NCBI GenBank assembly: GCA_021828105.1
Contig: JAKATG010000009.1
Span: 62,001 to 126,000 of the forward strand
Length of the DNA stretch: 64,000 bases
From: Taklimakanibacter sp021828105
GTDB taxonomy: Bacteria; Pseudomonadota; Alphaproteobacteria; Rhizobiales; Aestuariivirgaceae
Reading direction: 5' to 3'
Of this stretch, positions 42,561-50,900 are shown piece by piece (position 1 is the stretch's first letter; the number at the start of each line of letters is the position of its first letter). The translations under genes and the position numbers were made by a program. The notes beneath the pieces were generated by a model. It saw nothing but the letters and a program-made list of their open reading frames with translations. It did no database searches and was not told the origin of the DNA.

Positions 42561-43295
42561 TCATATGAGCGTGATCGCCAAAGCAACAATGAGGAGGCCG
42601 AGGGCGATGCCGGCAAACACGGCATCCCGCCGGCCGAGGCGAGGTGCGGCAAGAATGGTCCGCGCCTGCCCTGCGCCCAGTCCGCGCGCTTCCATGGCGA
42701 TCGCCGCACGCCCGGCGCGGCGGATCGCATAGGCGAGGAGCGGAATGAACAAGGTGACGAGCTCTTGAGGATAGATGAAGGCGGAGGGCGGCTTGCCGCG
42801 TTTCATGGCGCGGGCGATGCGGATCTGCCTGAGCTCGCTTGCGAGGTCGGGCACGAGCTGCAAGGCCGAGAACAGCGAATAGCCGATGCGTGGCGACAGC
42901 TTCCAGTCCGCCATCAGCGCCTTGATGAAATGGCCGGGATCGGTGGTGAGCACGAAGACCGCCGATATCATGCCGCAGGCGATCGCGCGTAGAAATAGTA
43001 CGATCCCCGCCGAGAAGGCCTGCGAGGCGAACGGCGATTGCTCCGCCGCATGGAGGGCAAAATCGCTATCCACCCGGAACAGCACGCTCGTCGTCAGGAA
43101 GCCGAAGCCGAACAGCGCGAAGGGCACCATCAAGCCTAGAACCAGGAGCGGTGGCTTTCCTTCGAGCACGATGAGCGCCGCGACGCAGAGCAGGATGGCG
43201 GCGAGCTGGAACCAGGCATCGAACATCAGGATGGCCATCACGATCCACAGAAGGCAGATCACGAGCTTGGGCAAGGGATGGAGTGTGCTCAGCAT
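42561..43295 (-). CDS. ykoC: ECF transporter transmembrane component (EcfT/YkoC-like)
   Basis: A 244-residue T-component with about five or six membrane segments (LPKLVICLLWIVMAILMFDA, FQLAAILLCVAALIVL, VLFLRAIACGMISAVFVLTT, VFAGIALGLLIVALAITLI). The coupling motifs are the two A-R-G-like stretches, RIARAMKRGK and AIAMEARGLGAG. It links the YkoD-type ATPase to the YkoE-type substrate component. Its start overlaps the ATPase gene end by seven bases. Confidence 0.9.
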   Translation of the reverse strand: MLSTLHPLPKLVICLLWIVMAILMFDAWFQLAAILLCVAALIVLEGKPPLLVLGLMVPFALFGFGFLTTSVLFRVDSDFALHAAEQSPFASQAFSAGIVLFLRAIACGMISAVFVLTTDPGHFIKALMADWKLSPRIGYSLFSALQLVPDLASELRQIRIARAMKRGKPPSAFIYPQELVTLFIPLLAYAIRRAGRAAIAMEARGLGAGQARTILAAPRLGRRDAVFAGIALGLLIVALAITLI

Positions 43296-44941
43296 GGCGC
43301 ATGCTGCCTGAGCCAGTGGAGCGCCGGCGCGATCGCGGGCGGGGCGAGTCCGGCCTGCGCCAGGAGATCCGGATCGCTCAGGTGATCGGCGGTTGTGCCA
43401 TCGGCGATGATGCGGCCATGAGCGAGGATGACCGAGCGCGGGCAGAGTCTCAAGGCCAAATCCATGTCATGGGTGATGATGGCAACCGCATGGCCCGCTT
43501 GCGCCAGCCGCTCGATCAGCCTGACGACCATTTTGGCGCCCTTGGCATCGAGGCCCGCCGTCGGCTCATCGAGGACGAAGAGCGGCCATTGGCCCGCCGC
43601 GGTCAATGACGCGAGCGACAGGCGCCGCTTCTGGCCTTGCGACAATTCGAAGGGATGCTGATGCCGCAAAGAGGCGAGGTCGAACTCATGGAGAAGCTGG
43701 TCCACGCGCTGCTCCGTCCGGTCGAGGCCGCGCGGCAAAGCCGCCGCGATCTCGTCGCCGACCGACCCTGAGATGAACTGGTTCTCCGGATTCTGGAAGG
43801 CGATGCCCGCAGGCCTGCCCTCGCGCCTGCCGGCCTTGAGCTTCAACAGGCCGGCGAGGCTCGCGCCCAGCGTCGATTTTCCCGCGCCATTGGCGCCCAA
43901 TATGCCGAGGATTTCGCCAGCCTGGATGGCGAGCGAGATATCATCGAGCACAGTCGGTCCGTAAAGCGGCGCGCAATCGGCATGGACCAGCCGTGCCACC
44001 CTTTCACCCGCCGGTGCCAATGCGTTTCGCGCCACATGCTGCGCGACGAAGGTCTTGACCACCGGCATGGCCTTCTCGGCATCGACGCCGTCGAGCGCCG
44101 CCTTCAAGGTGAGCGGCGGGGCCTTTGGCGCAAGTCCGGCCTTCTCCAGCTCGCCGTCGAGGGCTACGGCCAGCGGCAACCAGACGCCAAGCTCCTCGAG
44201 CCGCGTGCGATGCGTCCGGAACACCGAAGCCGGTGGACCTTGGGCCAGGATCCGGCCCGATGCATCCAATATGACGACACGGTCGAGCGAGGTGATGAGC
44301 CCGTCGAGCCGGTGATCGACCAGGAATACGCTGCGCTCCTCGTGCCGGTCCATCAGGAGGCGATGCAGGCGCGCCGCCACAGCCGGCGCCAGATGCGCCG
44401 TTGGCTCGTCCGCCACGAAGATCGGCGCTTCCTGCGCGAAGCAGGCGGCGAGCGCCACCAGTTGCTTCTCGCCGCCCGATAGAGTCGCCGAGCGGCGCCC
44501 CAGCCAATGCTCCGGCAGGTCGACGAGCCGCAAGGCTGCCCTCACGCGCGTGGCGATCTCATTCTCCGGAACCCCGCGATTTTCGAGCGCGAAGGCGATC
44601 TCGTCCTCGACGCGCATGCCGCACAAGGTCTCTTCCGCATTCTGGAAGAACCGCGCGATCTCCGACGCCCAACCGGCCGGCGCGCGCGTCGCGACATCCT
44701 CGTCACCGAGCCGGATATCTCCCTGGCGTTCGGCCGGGATCGTCTGCGGCACGAGTCCATTGAGCGTGTTGAGCAGCGTCGACTTGCCGGAGCCTGAGCT
44801 GCCGAGGAGCAGAAGTCGCTCGCCGCGCTTCAGATCGAAACTGACGGGACCGACGGCATCGCGTTGCGCGTAAGGATACCGAACAACCACGTTTCGCCAC
44901 GACGCGGCGACCTCGTTAGGCGCGCTGCAGCCTTCGGTCAT
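43289..44941 (-). CDS. ykoD: ECF transporter ATPase with two ABC domains (YkoD-like)
   Basis: A 550-residue fused double ATPase. Domain 1: Walker A GSSGSGKST (47-55), signature SATLSGGEKQLVALAACFA, Walker B IFVADEPTAHL. Domain 2: Walker A GANGAGKST, signature FELSQGQKRRLSLASL, Walker B PLFVLDEPTAGLDAKG and ITHDMDLALRL. This fusion is typical of YkoEDC thiamine-precursor systems. The ATG at 44941 overlaps the YkoE gene by 26 bases; an upstream in-frame start at 44968 is also possible. Confidence 0.92.
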   Translation of the reverse strand: MTEGCSAPNEVAASWRNVVVRYPYAQRDAVGPVSFDLKRGERLLLLGSSGSGKSTLLNTLNGLVPQTIPAERQGDIRLGDEDVATRAPAGWASEIARFFQNAEETLCGMRVEDEIAFALENRGVPENEIATRVRAALRLVDLPEHWLGRRSATLSGGEKQLVALAACFAQEAPIFVADEPTAHLAPAVAARLHRLLMDRHEERSVFLVDHRLDGLITSLDRVVILDASGRILAQGPPASVFRTHRTRLEELGVWLPLAVALDGELEKAGLAPKAPPLTLKAALDGVDAEKAMPVVKTFVAQHVARNALAPAGERVARLVHADCAPLYGPTVLDDISLAIQAGEILGILGANGAGKSTLGASLAGLLKLKAGRREGRPAGIAFQNPENQFISGSVGDEIAAALPRGLDRTEQRVDQLLHEFDLASLRHQHPFELSQGQKRRLSLASLTAAGQWPLFVLDEPTAGLDAKGAKMVVRLIERLAQAGHAVAIITHDMDLALRLCPRSVILAHGRIIADGTTADHLSDPDLLAQAGLAPPAIAPALHWLRQHAPC

Positions 44942-45500
44942 GGTCGATCGTGAGGCCGTTGAGGACACCGGTGCGATAGAGCGCCTCGACGATCACATGG
45001 CCGAGGAGCCCGCCGAGAAGCGCGCCGCTCAGGCAGCGCAAGGCGAACATGGCGATGAGGAGTCCGGGCGCCAGCGCGCCGTAGTTGAAGAGGACCCAGG
45101 TATAGACGAAGGAGAAGATCGCCGCCCCGATACCCGCCGCCATCAGCACCGGCAGGCGGTAGTTGCGCCAGCCTGTCGCTGCGAAGACGACCTCGGCGCC
45201 GGCCCCCTGGATGAAGCCCGAGAGCAGCAGCATGAGGCCGGCCGGGCTGCCGAGCAGGATCTCGGTCGCCGCCGCCAGCATTTCTGAGATGATGGCGACG
45301 CCGGGCTTCCTGATGATGGCGGCGGCGATGATCGAGACGATGAACCAGAAGCCCATCACCACATCCATGGTGACGGCGCCGAAGATCGCCTGGGCGATGA
45401 GCCAGACCTGCACCCAGCCGAGATAGAGCACGCCGAAGACCGCGCCGAGCACGGCGACGATCAGGATTTCACGCAAGGACCAATGGAAGCGGCTGTTCAT
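44916..45500 (-). CDS. ykoE: ECF thiamine-precursor substrate-binding membrane component (YkoE-like)
   Basis: A 194-residue integral membrane S-component with five or six hydrophobic segments (ILIVAVLGAVFGVLYLGWVQ, DVVMGFWFIVSIIAAAIIRK, LPVLMAAGIGAAIFSFVYTW). YkoE motifs are PGVAIISEMLAAATEILLGS and GFIQGAGAEVVFAATGWRNY. Predicted to bind hydroxymethylpyrimidine or thiamine. The gene follows the YkoF gene by eight bases in the riboswitch-led operon. Confidence 0.92.
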   Translation of the reverse strand: MNSRFHWSLREILIVAVLGAVFGVLYLGWVQVWLIAQAIFGAVTMDVVMGFWFIVSIIAAAIIRKPGVAIISEMLAAATEILLGSPAGLMLLLSGFIQGAGAEVVFAATGWRNYRLPVLMAAGIGAAIFSFVYTWVLFNYGALAPGLLIAMFALRCLSGALLGGLLGHVIVEALYRTGVLNGLTIDHDRRLQRA

Positions 45501-45508
45501 GGCATACC

Positions 45509-46120
45509 TCACACTTTAGCGCTGGGGCTGTTGGCGGAGACGGTGAGATCGAGCGTCACATGGCCTTCTGGCGCCCCGAAGCGCAGGAACGCCTCGGCAA
45601 GCGTGGCGAAGACGGGACCGGCATCGCCCTTGAGCCTGGTGCAGAAATTCTTCGGCCGGTCGAACACGCCCGAGTTTTTCAGGAAATCGATGCAGCCATA
45701 GATCTCGTCCATATGGTGGCCGACACCGAGCGGATAAAGCGAGAACTGGGCCGCGATCGCCTGGCCCGTCCACGGCGCCGCGGCAACGGCTTCGCGCGCC
45801 GCATCGATGCGGTCTGAGAGCGGCAAGGCCGAGCTCATATCGTTTTGCGGCGTGCAGATCGGATCGTCGGGCTCGCCCGGACAGCCGCGCGACACGGTCG
45901 CCGACAGCACGCAATGCGCGCCGGTTTGCGCCGCGGCGACGAAGAGGTCGCGCATCGCCGGAAAGAGCTGTTCCGGCGGACCTACGATCAGTGTGGAGAC
46001 ATCGTCGGTCTCGATGCGGAAATGCGGCCGATAGGGGTCGAGCGCCTTGATGGCGCCGAGGATGATGCCGATGAAATCATCGGACATGGGATAGAGGGAA
46101 ATCTGTGCGCCGGAAAACAT
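45509..46120 (-). CDS. ykoF: YkoF-like thiamine/HMP-binding protein
   Basis: A 203-residue protein with two tandem YkoF-type ferredoxin-like (ACT-like) halves: QISLYPMSDDFIGIILGAIK with DVSTLIVGPPEQLFPAMRDL, then AAQFSLYPLGVGHHMDEIYG and VFDRPKNFCTRLKGDAGPVF. B. subtilis YkoF binds thiamine and its pyrimidine part. The first gene after the TPP riboswitch. The ATG at 46120 follows GAGGTGA, the 3' end of the riboswitch, so ligand binding should hide the ribosome site; a GTG two codons earlier (46126) is less well placed. Confidence 0.92.
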   Translation of the reverse strand: MFSGAQISLYPMSDDFIGIILGAIKALDPYRPHFRIETDDVSTLIVGPPEQLFPAMRDLFVAAAQTGAHCVLSATVSRGCPGEPDDPICTPQNDMSSALPLSDRIDAAREAVAAAPWTGQAIAAQFSLYPLGVGHHMDEIYGCIDFLKNSGVFDRPKNFCTRLKGDAGPVFATLAEAFLRFGAPEGHVTLDLTVSANSPSAKV

Positions 46121-46123
46121 CGT

Positions 46124-46216
46124 CACCTCGCTCCGCTGGTATTATCCAGATCAGCTTGAGGGTCCGCGAACATGTCGTCCGCATCTCAGCCCCGGCGTTA
46201 CGGAGCACCCCTGTGG
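46124..46216 (-). ncRNA. TPP riboswitch (THI element)
   Basis: On the minus strand the leader shows all THI-box landmarks in order: ACAGGGGTGC (46205-46214), GGCTGAGA (about 46184-46191), GACCCTCAAGCTGATCTGGA and TAATACCAGCGGAGCGAGG near the 3' end (46125-46145). It sits directly upstream of ykoF; the final GAGGTGA doubles as its ribosome-binding site, pointing to translational control by thiamine pyrophosphate. Confidence 0.95.
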
Positions 46217-46270
46217 AATGACGCCTTTTAGTCCCGATCGCTTCTCTTACGCAAGCCGGAAATGCATGAG

Positions 46271-47407
46271 CTATGCGATATGCTGGAGTGCGCCGGCCGC
46301 ATCGAGACGCCTGATGTCGCCCGGCCTGACCGGAACACCCCTATGCGCCGAGGCGATGGCGGCGAAGGCCAGAGCGAGGCTCGCGAGATTGCCACGCCCC
46401 CCGTTCAGCGGCTCGCGTCCGTCCTCGATGGCGCAAATGAGCTCAGCCATCGCGCCATGGAAGCCGTCATTGAACCAGCTCCCCGTGAGGCTGGGCGCGG
46501 CGACCCCGGCTTCGGTGTAGAGCTCGACCTTCTGCTCGCCGAGATTGGGCCCGACGCTCAGAAGGCTGCCCTTCGTGCCGGCGACATAGGTGCGGTCCTG
46601 CGGCCCGTAAGGTGTTGCGCCATCGAAGATGAGCGAGGCCTGGCCCTTGTCGAACTGGACCAGAGCCGAGGCCAGGAGCGGCGGCTTGACCTCTTGCCCC
46701 GCCGCCTGTCCGCGCAAGGCGAAGACCGAGCGCGCGCCATCGCCGATCAGGCTCGCGAGGAAGTCGAACCAGTGGATGGCGAAATCATAGAAGACGAGAT
46801 CGTCGATCGCCTCGAAGGGCGTTCCCTTGATCCAGCCATGGTTCCAGTGGATGGCCACATGGCAGGAGATGAGATCGCCGATGAGGCCGGCGCGCACGGC
46901 TTCCCGCATATAGGAGAGATGCGGCGCCCAGCGGCCATTCTGGTTGACGGCGAGCTTGACGCCCTCATCGTCGGCGAGCCGGACCAGGCGCCAGCCCTGG
47001 TCGAGATCGAGCACGAAAGGCTTCTGCGACAGCACATGCTTTCCCGCACCGAGCGCTGATTCGATCATGCCATAGCGCTCGCGCGGATGGGTGGTGATGT
47101 CGACGATGTCGATATCGGGCCGCCTGAGGATTTGGGCGAAATCGCTCGTCGCCTCGGCTTCGGGAAAATACTGATCGCGCCGCGCCTCGGCCTTGCTGAG
47201 CGTGCGGTTGCAGATGACGCGGACATCGAGTCCCGCTTTGCGATAGGCATCGAGATGGGCGAAGGAGATGCCGCCGGCCCCGATGAGCGCAATCCCCGGC
47301 CTGTAGCTCCTCGCGCGCGGCGGCCGATAGGGAAGCTCCGGCGCCGCGACGATTTTCACGGGCGCGGTTGCCAGCGCATAGGCGTCTTCGCTGGGGGTTT
47401 CGCTCAT
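46271..47407 (-). CDS. Gfo/Idh/MocA-family oxidoreductase (second of pair)
   Basis: A 378-residue NAD(P)-dependent dehydrogenase. The N-terminal nucleotide-binding motif is GIALIGAGGISFAHLDAYRK (38-57), preceded by a Pro-rich 35-residue extension. The catalytic KP-type motif is HVLSQKPFVLDLDQG, followed by NQNGRWAPHLSYMREAVRAG and a histidine pair in YDFAIHWFDFLASL. The family oxidises inositols, inosamines or sugars. Its ATG overlaps the preceding Gfo/Idh/MocA gene stop (47404-47407). Last gene of the moc-like minus-strand operon. Confidence 0.9.
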   Translation of the reverse strand: MSETPSEDAYALATAPVKIVAAPELPYRPPRARSYRPGIALIGAGGISFAHLDAYRKAGLDVRVICNRTLSKAEARRDQYFPEAEATSDFAQILRRPDIDIVDITTHPRERYGMIESALGAGKHVLSQKPFVLDLDQGWRLVRLADDEGVKLAVNQNGRWAPHLSYMREAVRAGLIGDLISCHVAIHWNHGWIKGTPFEAIDDLVFYDFAIHWFDFLASLIGDGARSVFALRGQAAGQEVKPPLLASALVQFDKGQASLIFDGATPYGPQDRTYVAGTKGSLLSVGPNLGEQKVELYTEAGVAAPSLTGSWFNDGFHGAMAELICAIEDGREPLNGGRGNLASLALAFAAIASAHRGVPVRPGDIRRLDAAGALQHIA

Positions 47408-48480
47408 GGCAGGAGCGCCACGGTGCGTTTCTCGCGCGCCGAGAGCACGGCGCTGTCGGTGATCTGCTGGCCGATGCGGGACAAAGCCGGCGACAAAGGT
47501 CCGGTGACTTCCCTGTCATTGGCGATGCAGTCGAGCATATATTCGATCGGCGCCCGCCGGCCCGCCGGCAGCACGTCCGCCGCGACCGCCCGATGCGCCG
47601 GCTGCTCGCGCGTCTGGATGGTGACGATGGGCTCGTAGTCATAGCTCGACAGCGTGCCGTTGGTCCCCATCACGACGAAGCCGCATTTGGGCTGCGGCTG
47701 CTGCGTCCAGGGATCGGAGAAGGTGCCCCAGCGCGTCTCGAATTTCGACAGGCCGCGCACATAGCGGCAGACGGTGACCGAATGCTGGTCGACCTCGATG
47801 CCGGGCGTCTCGTCGACGACGCTGGTGACCTCGATCGGCTGGTCGCCATCGAGGAACCAGGTGCCGAGCGTCACGCCATAGCCCAGATAATCGAGCAGGC
47901 TGCCGCCGCCCGAGGCGCGCTTGTACCACCACGACTCTGGCTTCGCCGCCTCCACCTCTTCGGCCGTCACCTCGACCTTGTCGGCGAGGTGATAGAGCGG
48001 CCCGCGATTGCCGTCATAGTAATGCACCTCGACGACACTGCCGATGGCGCCCTCATCGATCAGCCGCTTGGTGGTGACATGGCACGGATACCAGGCGAGC
48101 GGCCAGTTGATGGCAAGCTTCCGTCCGGCCGCTTTCATCGCCTGGATCATGCGGTCGGCTTCCGCGATCGAGGCCGCGAAGGGCTTCTCCACCAGCACAT
48201 GGACCTTGTGCTTCGCCACCCTTTCGACGTGATCGGCATGCGCCGCGGTCGCAGCACAGATGACGGCGAGATCGGGATTGCTCTTCTCGAGACACTCGTC
48301 GAGATCGGTGAACACCCGGTCGTCGGGGATGTTGAAATTGGCGATCGCCGATGCCATGCGCCCGGGCGTCGGGTCATAGATGCCGGCGATCTCCGCATCG
48401 GGATGGTTGAACACTTCTCTCAACAGGTCGCCCATATGCATATGGTCGAAATTGATTCCCGCCACGCGCCATCTGGTCAT
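47404..48480 (-). CDS. Gfo/Idh/MocA-family oxidoreductase (first of pair)
   Basis: A 358-residue dehydrogenase. It starts MTRWRVAGINFDHMHMGDLL, where the usual GxGxxG is altered (GINFDHMHMG). The catalytic KP motif is HVLVEKPFAASIAEADRMI, with INWPLAWYPCHVTTKRLIDE and GGGSLLDYLGYGVTLGTWFL. The ATG at 48480 follows GGGAGG at good spacing. With the next gene it forms a tandem MocA-type pair, suggesting two successive oxidations/epimerisations of one substrate, or one oxidation and one reduction. Confidence 0.88.
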   Translation of the reverse strand: MTRWRVAGINFDHMHMGDLLREVFNHPDAEIAGIYDPTPGRMASAIANFNIPDDRVFTDLDECLEKSNPDLAVICAATAAHADHVERVAKHKVHVLVEKPFAASIAEADRMIQAMKAAGRKLAINWPLAWYPCHVTTKRLIDEGAIGSVVEVHYYDGNRGPLYHLADKVEVTAEEVEAAKPESWWYKRASGGGSLLDYLGYGVTLGTWFLDGDQPIEVTSVVDETPGIEVDQHSVTVCRYVRGLSKFETRWGTFSDPWTQQPQPKCGFVVMGTNGTLSSYDYEPIVTIQTREQPAHRAVAADVLPAGRRAPIEYMLDCIANDREVTGPLSPALSRIGQQITDSAVLSAREKRTVALLP

Positions 48481-48524
48481 ATCGTCCTCCCTTCCCCTCA
48501 TTCTGCACGCCAGACGGCGCAGAC

Positions 48525-49334
48525 TCAAATCTCCGGAATCTTCCCAAGCTCCTCCATGAAGCGGCTGAATTCTCCGGAATTCATGGCAACCAGATGCTTC
48601 TCCGCCGGGAAGGCGCCGCTTCCGACGTCATGCGCATATTCGCGGAAAGCCGATACCCGCTCTTGCTGCAGGCGCCGGTTCTCGCCGAGGAAGTCGCGAT
48701 AGACCTTGGAATGACGCGGATAATGTCCGTCATGGCTGCCGAGCACATCCATGGCGAAGAGATATTGCGCGTCGCATTTCCCGCCGGCGCCCATCGATAT
48801 CATGAGCAGCCGGGTGCGCCGCGAGATCGCTTCCGCCACGTCGGGCGGCACCACCTCGATCTCGGCGGCGAAGGCACCCGCTTCTTCGAGCGCCTTGGTC
48901 TGCCGCCACACTTCCAAGGCCTGTTCACAGCTCTTGCCCACTGCCCGGAATCCGCCTGTCCAGGTGCGCCGCGACGGGATGAGGCCGACATGGCCGACGA
49001 CCGGAATGCCCTCATCGCGCAGCCGCCTGACGATGGCGAGGCTCGCCCCGCAATAGACCGCATTGGCGCCGAGCTTGAGGAACCGGAAGGCGGCGCGCAG
49101 ATAGTCTTCCTCGGTCACATAGAGTCCGGGCTCGAGGCCGGCGACGGCAAAGGGTGTCGGACACACAGCGCGAAACCTCGGCTGCTCGATGATCTCGGGC
49201 GGCACTGAAAGCATGTCGATGCCGGCGAGGCTTGCCGCTTCCGCTTCATCGAGCGATTCGACCCTGAGCTTGCTGAGCTGCCGCTTGCCCTTGAGCGCAA
49301 GGAGATCGGCGACGGTGGCCTGTGCGGATTTCAT
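48525..49334 (-). CDS. PanB-superfamily protein lacking canonical metal ligands
   Basis: A 269-residue TIM-barrel protein related to ketopantoate hydroxymethyltransferase. Shared motifs are VVGHVGLIPSRRTWTGGFRA, LEEAGAFAAEIEVVPPDVAE (the active-site Glu region) and MGAGGKCDAQYLFAMDVLG. However, the canonical Mg2+/ketoacid motifs (GDS, ADxPF, VKxEGG) are replaced by IDMLSVP, CPTPFAVAG and ANAVYCGAS. It is therefore unlikely to be the pantothenate enzyme. It sits between MocF and the oxidoreductase pair; AAGGAC precedes its ATG. It could act on a ketoacid or C-C bond in the moc-like pathway. Confidence 0.8.
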   Translation of the reverse strand: MKSAQATVADLLALKGKRQLSKLRVESLDEAEAASLAGIDMLSVPPEIIEQPRFRAVCPTPFAVAGLEPGLYVTEEDYLRAAFRFLKLGANAVYCGASLAIVRRLRDEGIPVVGHVGLIPSRRTWTGGFRAVGKSCEQALEVWRQTKALEEAGAFAAEIEVVPPDVAEAISRRTRLLMISMGAGGKCDAQYLFAMDVLGSHDGHYPRHSKVYRDFLGENRRLQQERVSAFREYAHDVGSGAFPAEKHLVAMNSGEFSRFMEELGKIPEI

Positions 49335-49344
49335 GAGGTCCTTC

Positions 49345-50571
49345 CTAGGCGGCGAGCAGGGATTTGAGCCGATAGGACGGTTCGGCAAGGACTTGCGGAT
49401 CCGGCCGGCACTGCCTCGCGATGAGCAGCTCGGCGATCTTGATGTCCTTGGCGATCGCGCCCACAGGCCCTATTGCGCTGGCGGCGACGAGCTTTCCCGT
49501 GGCGTCGAGATGGAAATTGAGCACCGCATCCGGCACGGCGCGCGCGATCGTCGTCGCACCGCTGTCGGGCAGACCGGCAATCTGCAGGCAGATTTCATAT
49601 TGATCCGACCAGAACCACGGCACCGCCGTCTGGCTCAACTGCTGGTCCAGCATGTTGCGGGCCGCGAGCGCCCCTTGCTCCAGCGCATTGCGCCAGGATT
49701 CGAGCCTGAGGCGCCGGCCGCCGAACAGCGGATGCGTCGCGGCGGCGCAATCTCCCGCGGCGAAGATCATCTCATCGCTGGTGCGAAGGCAGGCATCGGT
49801 CGCGATCCCATTGTCGATCGCGAGGCCCGCCTGCTCGGCAAGCGCAATATCGGGACGAGCGCCGACGCCGGCGATCACGATGTCGCCGGCGATCGTTTCA
49901 CCAGTCGATAATGTCACCTTGCCGTCCAGACCGATCTTCTCGACCGCGACACCGAAATGGAAGACGACGCCGGCGGCGCGATGCCTGGCCTCGACGATGG
50001 CGGCGATGTCGGCCGGCACGTTCCGCGACAGGAGCCGTGGCGCAAGCTCGATCACGGTGACAAAGGCGCCGCGCTGCACGGCGCTTGCCGCAAGCTCGAG
50101 GCCGATGAAGCCGCCGCCGATGATGGTCACGCGACTGCCTTTCGTGAGATCCGCGCGCAACCGCAGCGCATCCCCATGATGGCGCAAGGTGAGCGCCGCC
50201 GCGCCGCCCGGGACGGTGAGCGGCCGGGCTTGCGCCCCGGTCGCGAGCAGCAGCCGGTGATAGGGAACGGTCGCACCGTCATCGAGACGGATCGTGCGAT
50301 CTGTCCGCTCGATGGCGACCGCGCGGCGCGACCGGCGATGGTCGATCGCCAGCTCTTGGAAGCGCGCCGCATCCGCATTGCACTGGCAGGCCTCCGGACC
50401 ATCATCGGTCAGGAAGGTTTTCGACAGAGGCGGGCGTTCATAGGGCGCATGCTCTTCCGCGCCGATGAGCGTGATGGCGCCCGTCCAGCCCTGCTCGCGC
50501 AAGGCGACCGCGGCCCTGCCGCCGCATTCCCCTGCCCCGATGATGACCATGCCGCGATCCGACACGTTCAA
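49345..50571 (-). CDS. mocF: FAD-dependent ferredoxin reductase (MocF-like)
   Basis: A 408-residue pyridine-nucleotide-disulfide-type ferredoxin reductase. FAD motif VIIGAGECGGRAAVALREQG, then PYERPPLSKTFL; NADH motif RVTIIGGGFIGLELAASAVQ; second FAD motif MIFAAGDCAAATHPLFGG; C-terminal ESWRNALEQGALAARNML and WFWSDQYEICLQIAG. It would pass electrons from NADH to the Rieske ferredoxin encoded just upstream (three bases apart), for the desaturase-type oxygenase. The MocD-MocE-MocF order matches the rhizopine catabolism genes of Sinorhizobium meliloti. Confidence 0.88.
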   Translation of the reverse strand: MNVSDRGMVIIGAGECGGRAAVALREQGWTGAITLIGAEEHAPYERPPLSKTFLTDDGPEACQCNADAARFQELAIDHRRSRRAVAIERTDRTIRLDDGATVPYHRLLLATGAQARPLTVPGGAAALTLRHHGDALRLRADLTKGSRVTIIGGGFIGLELAASAVQRGAFVTVIELAPRLLSRNVPADIAAIVEARHRAAGVVFHFGVAVEKIGLDGKVTLSTGETIAGDIVIAGVGARPDIALAEQAGLAIDNGIATDACLRTSDEMIFAAGDCAAATHPLFGGRRLRLESWRNALEQGALAARNMLDQQLSQTAVPWFWSDQYEICLQIAGLPDSGATTIARAVPDAVLNFHLDATGKLVAASAIGPVGAIAKDIKIAELLIARQCRPDPQVLAEPSYRLKSLLAA

Positions 50572-50574
50572 GTC

Positions 50575-50892
50575 TCAGCCGAGCTTGATGAAGAGCCGGC
50601 CGCCATCGACCTTCACCGGATAGGTGGCGAGATCGACGCAGACCGGCGCGCCCTTGGCCTTGCCGGTGGTGTAGTCGAAGCGGCCATTGTGCTTCGGGCA
50701 TTCGATGATCGTGCCCATCACCAGCCCGCCTGAAAGATGCACTTTCTCATGCGTGCACAGACCGTCGGTGGCGAAGTAGCGGTCGTCCTCGGTGCGGTAG
50801 ACGGCGAAGGTGCGCCCGTCATGATCGAAGCGGACGACATCCTCCGGGTCAATGTCCTCGGCGCTGCCAGCATCGATCCATTGATCTCCCAT
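50575..50892 (-). CDS. mocE: Rieske-type [2Fe-2S] ferredoxin (MocE-like)
   Basis: A 105-residue Rieske ferredoxin. Cluster ligands are Cys46 and His48 (LCTHEKVHL) and Cys65 and His68 (CPKHNGRFD). No membrane segment or signal. The ATG at 50892 is preferred; a GTG at 50904 would overlap the mocD stop. It carries electrons from the MocF-like reductase to the MocD-like oxygenase. Confidence 0.92.
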   Translation of the reverse strand: MGDQWIDAGSAEDIDPEDVVRFDHDGRTFAVYRTEDDRYFATDGLCTHEKVHLSGGLVMGTIIECPKHNGRFDYTTGKAKGAPVCVDLATYPVKVDGGRLFIKLG

Positions 50893-50900
50893 GATGAATG

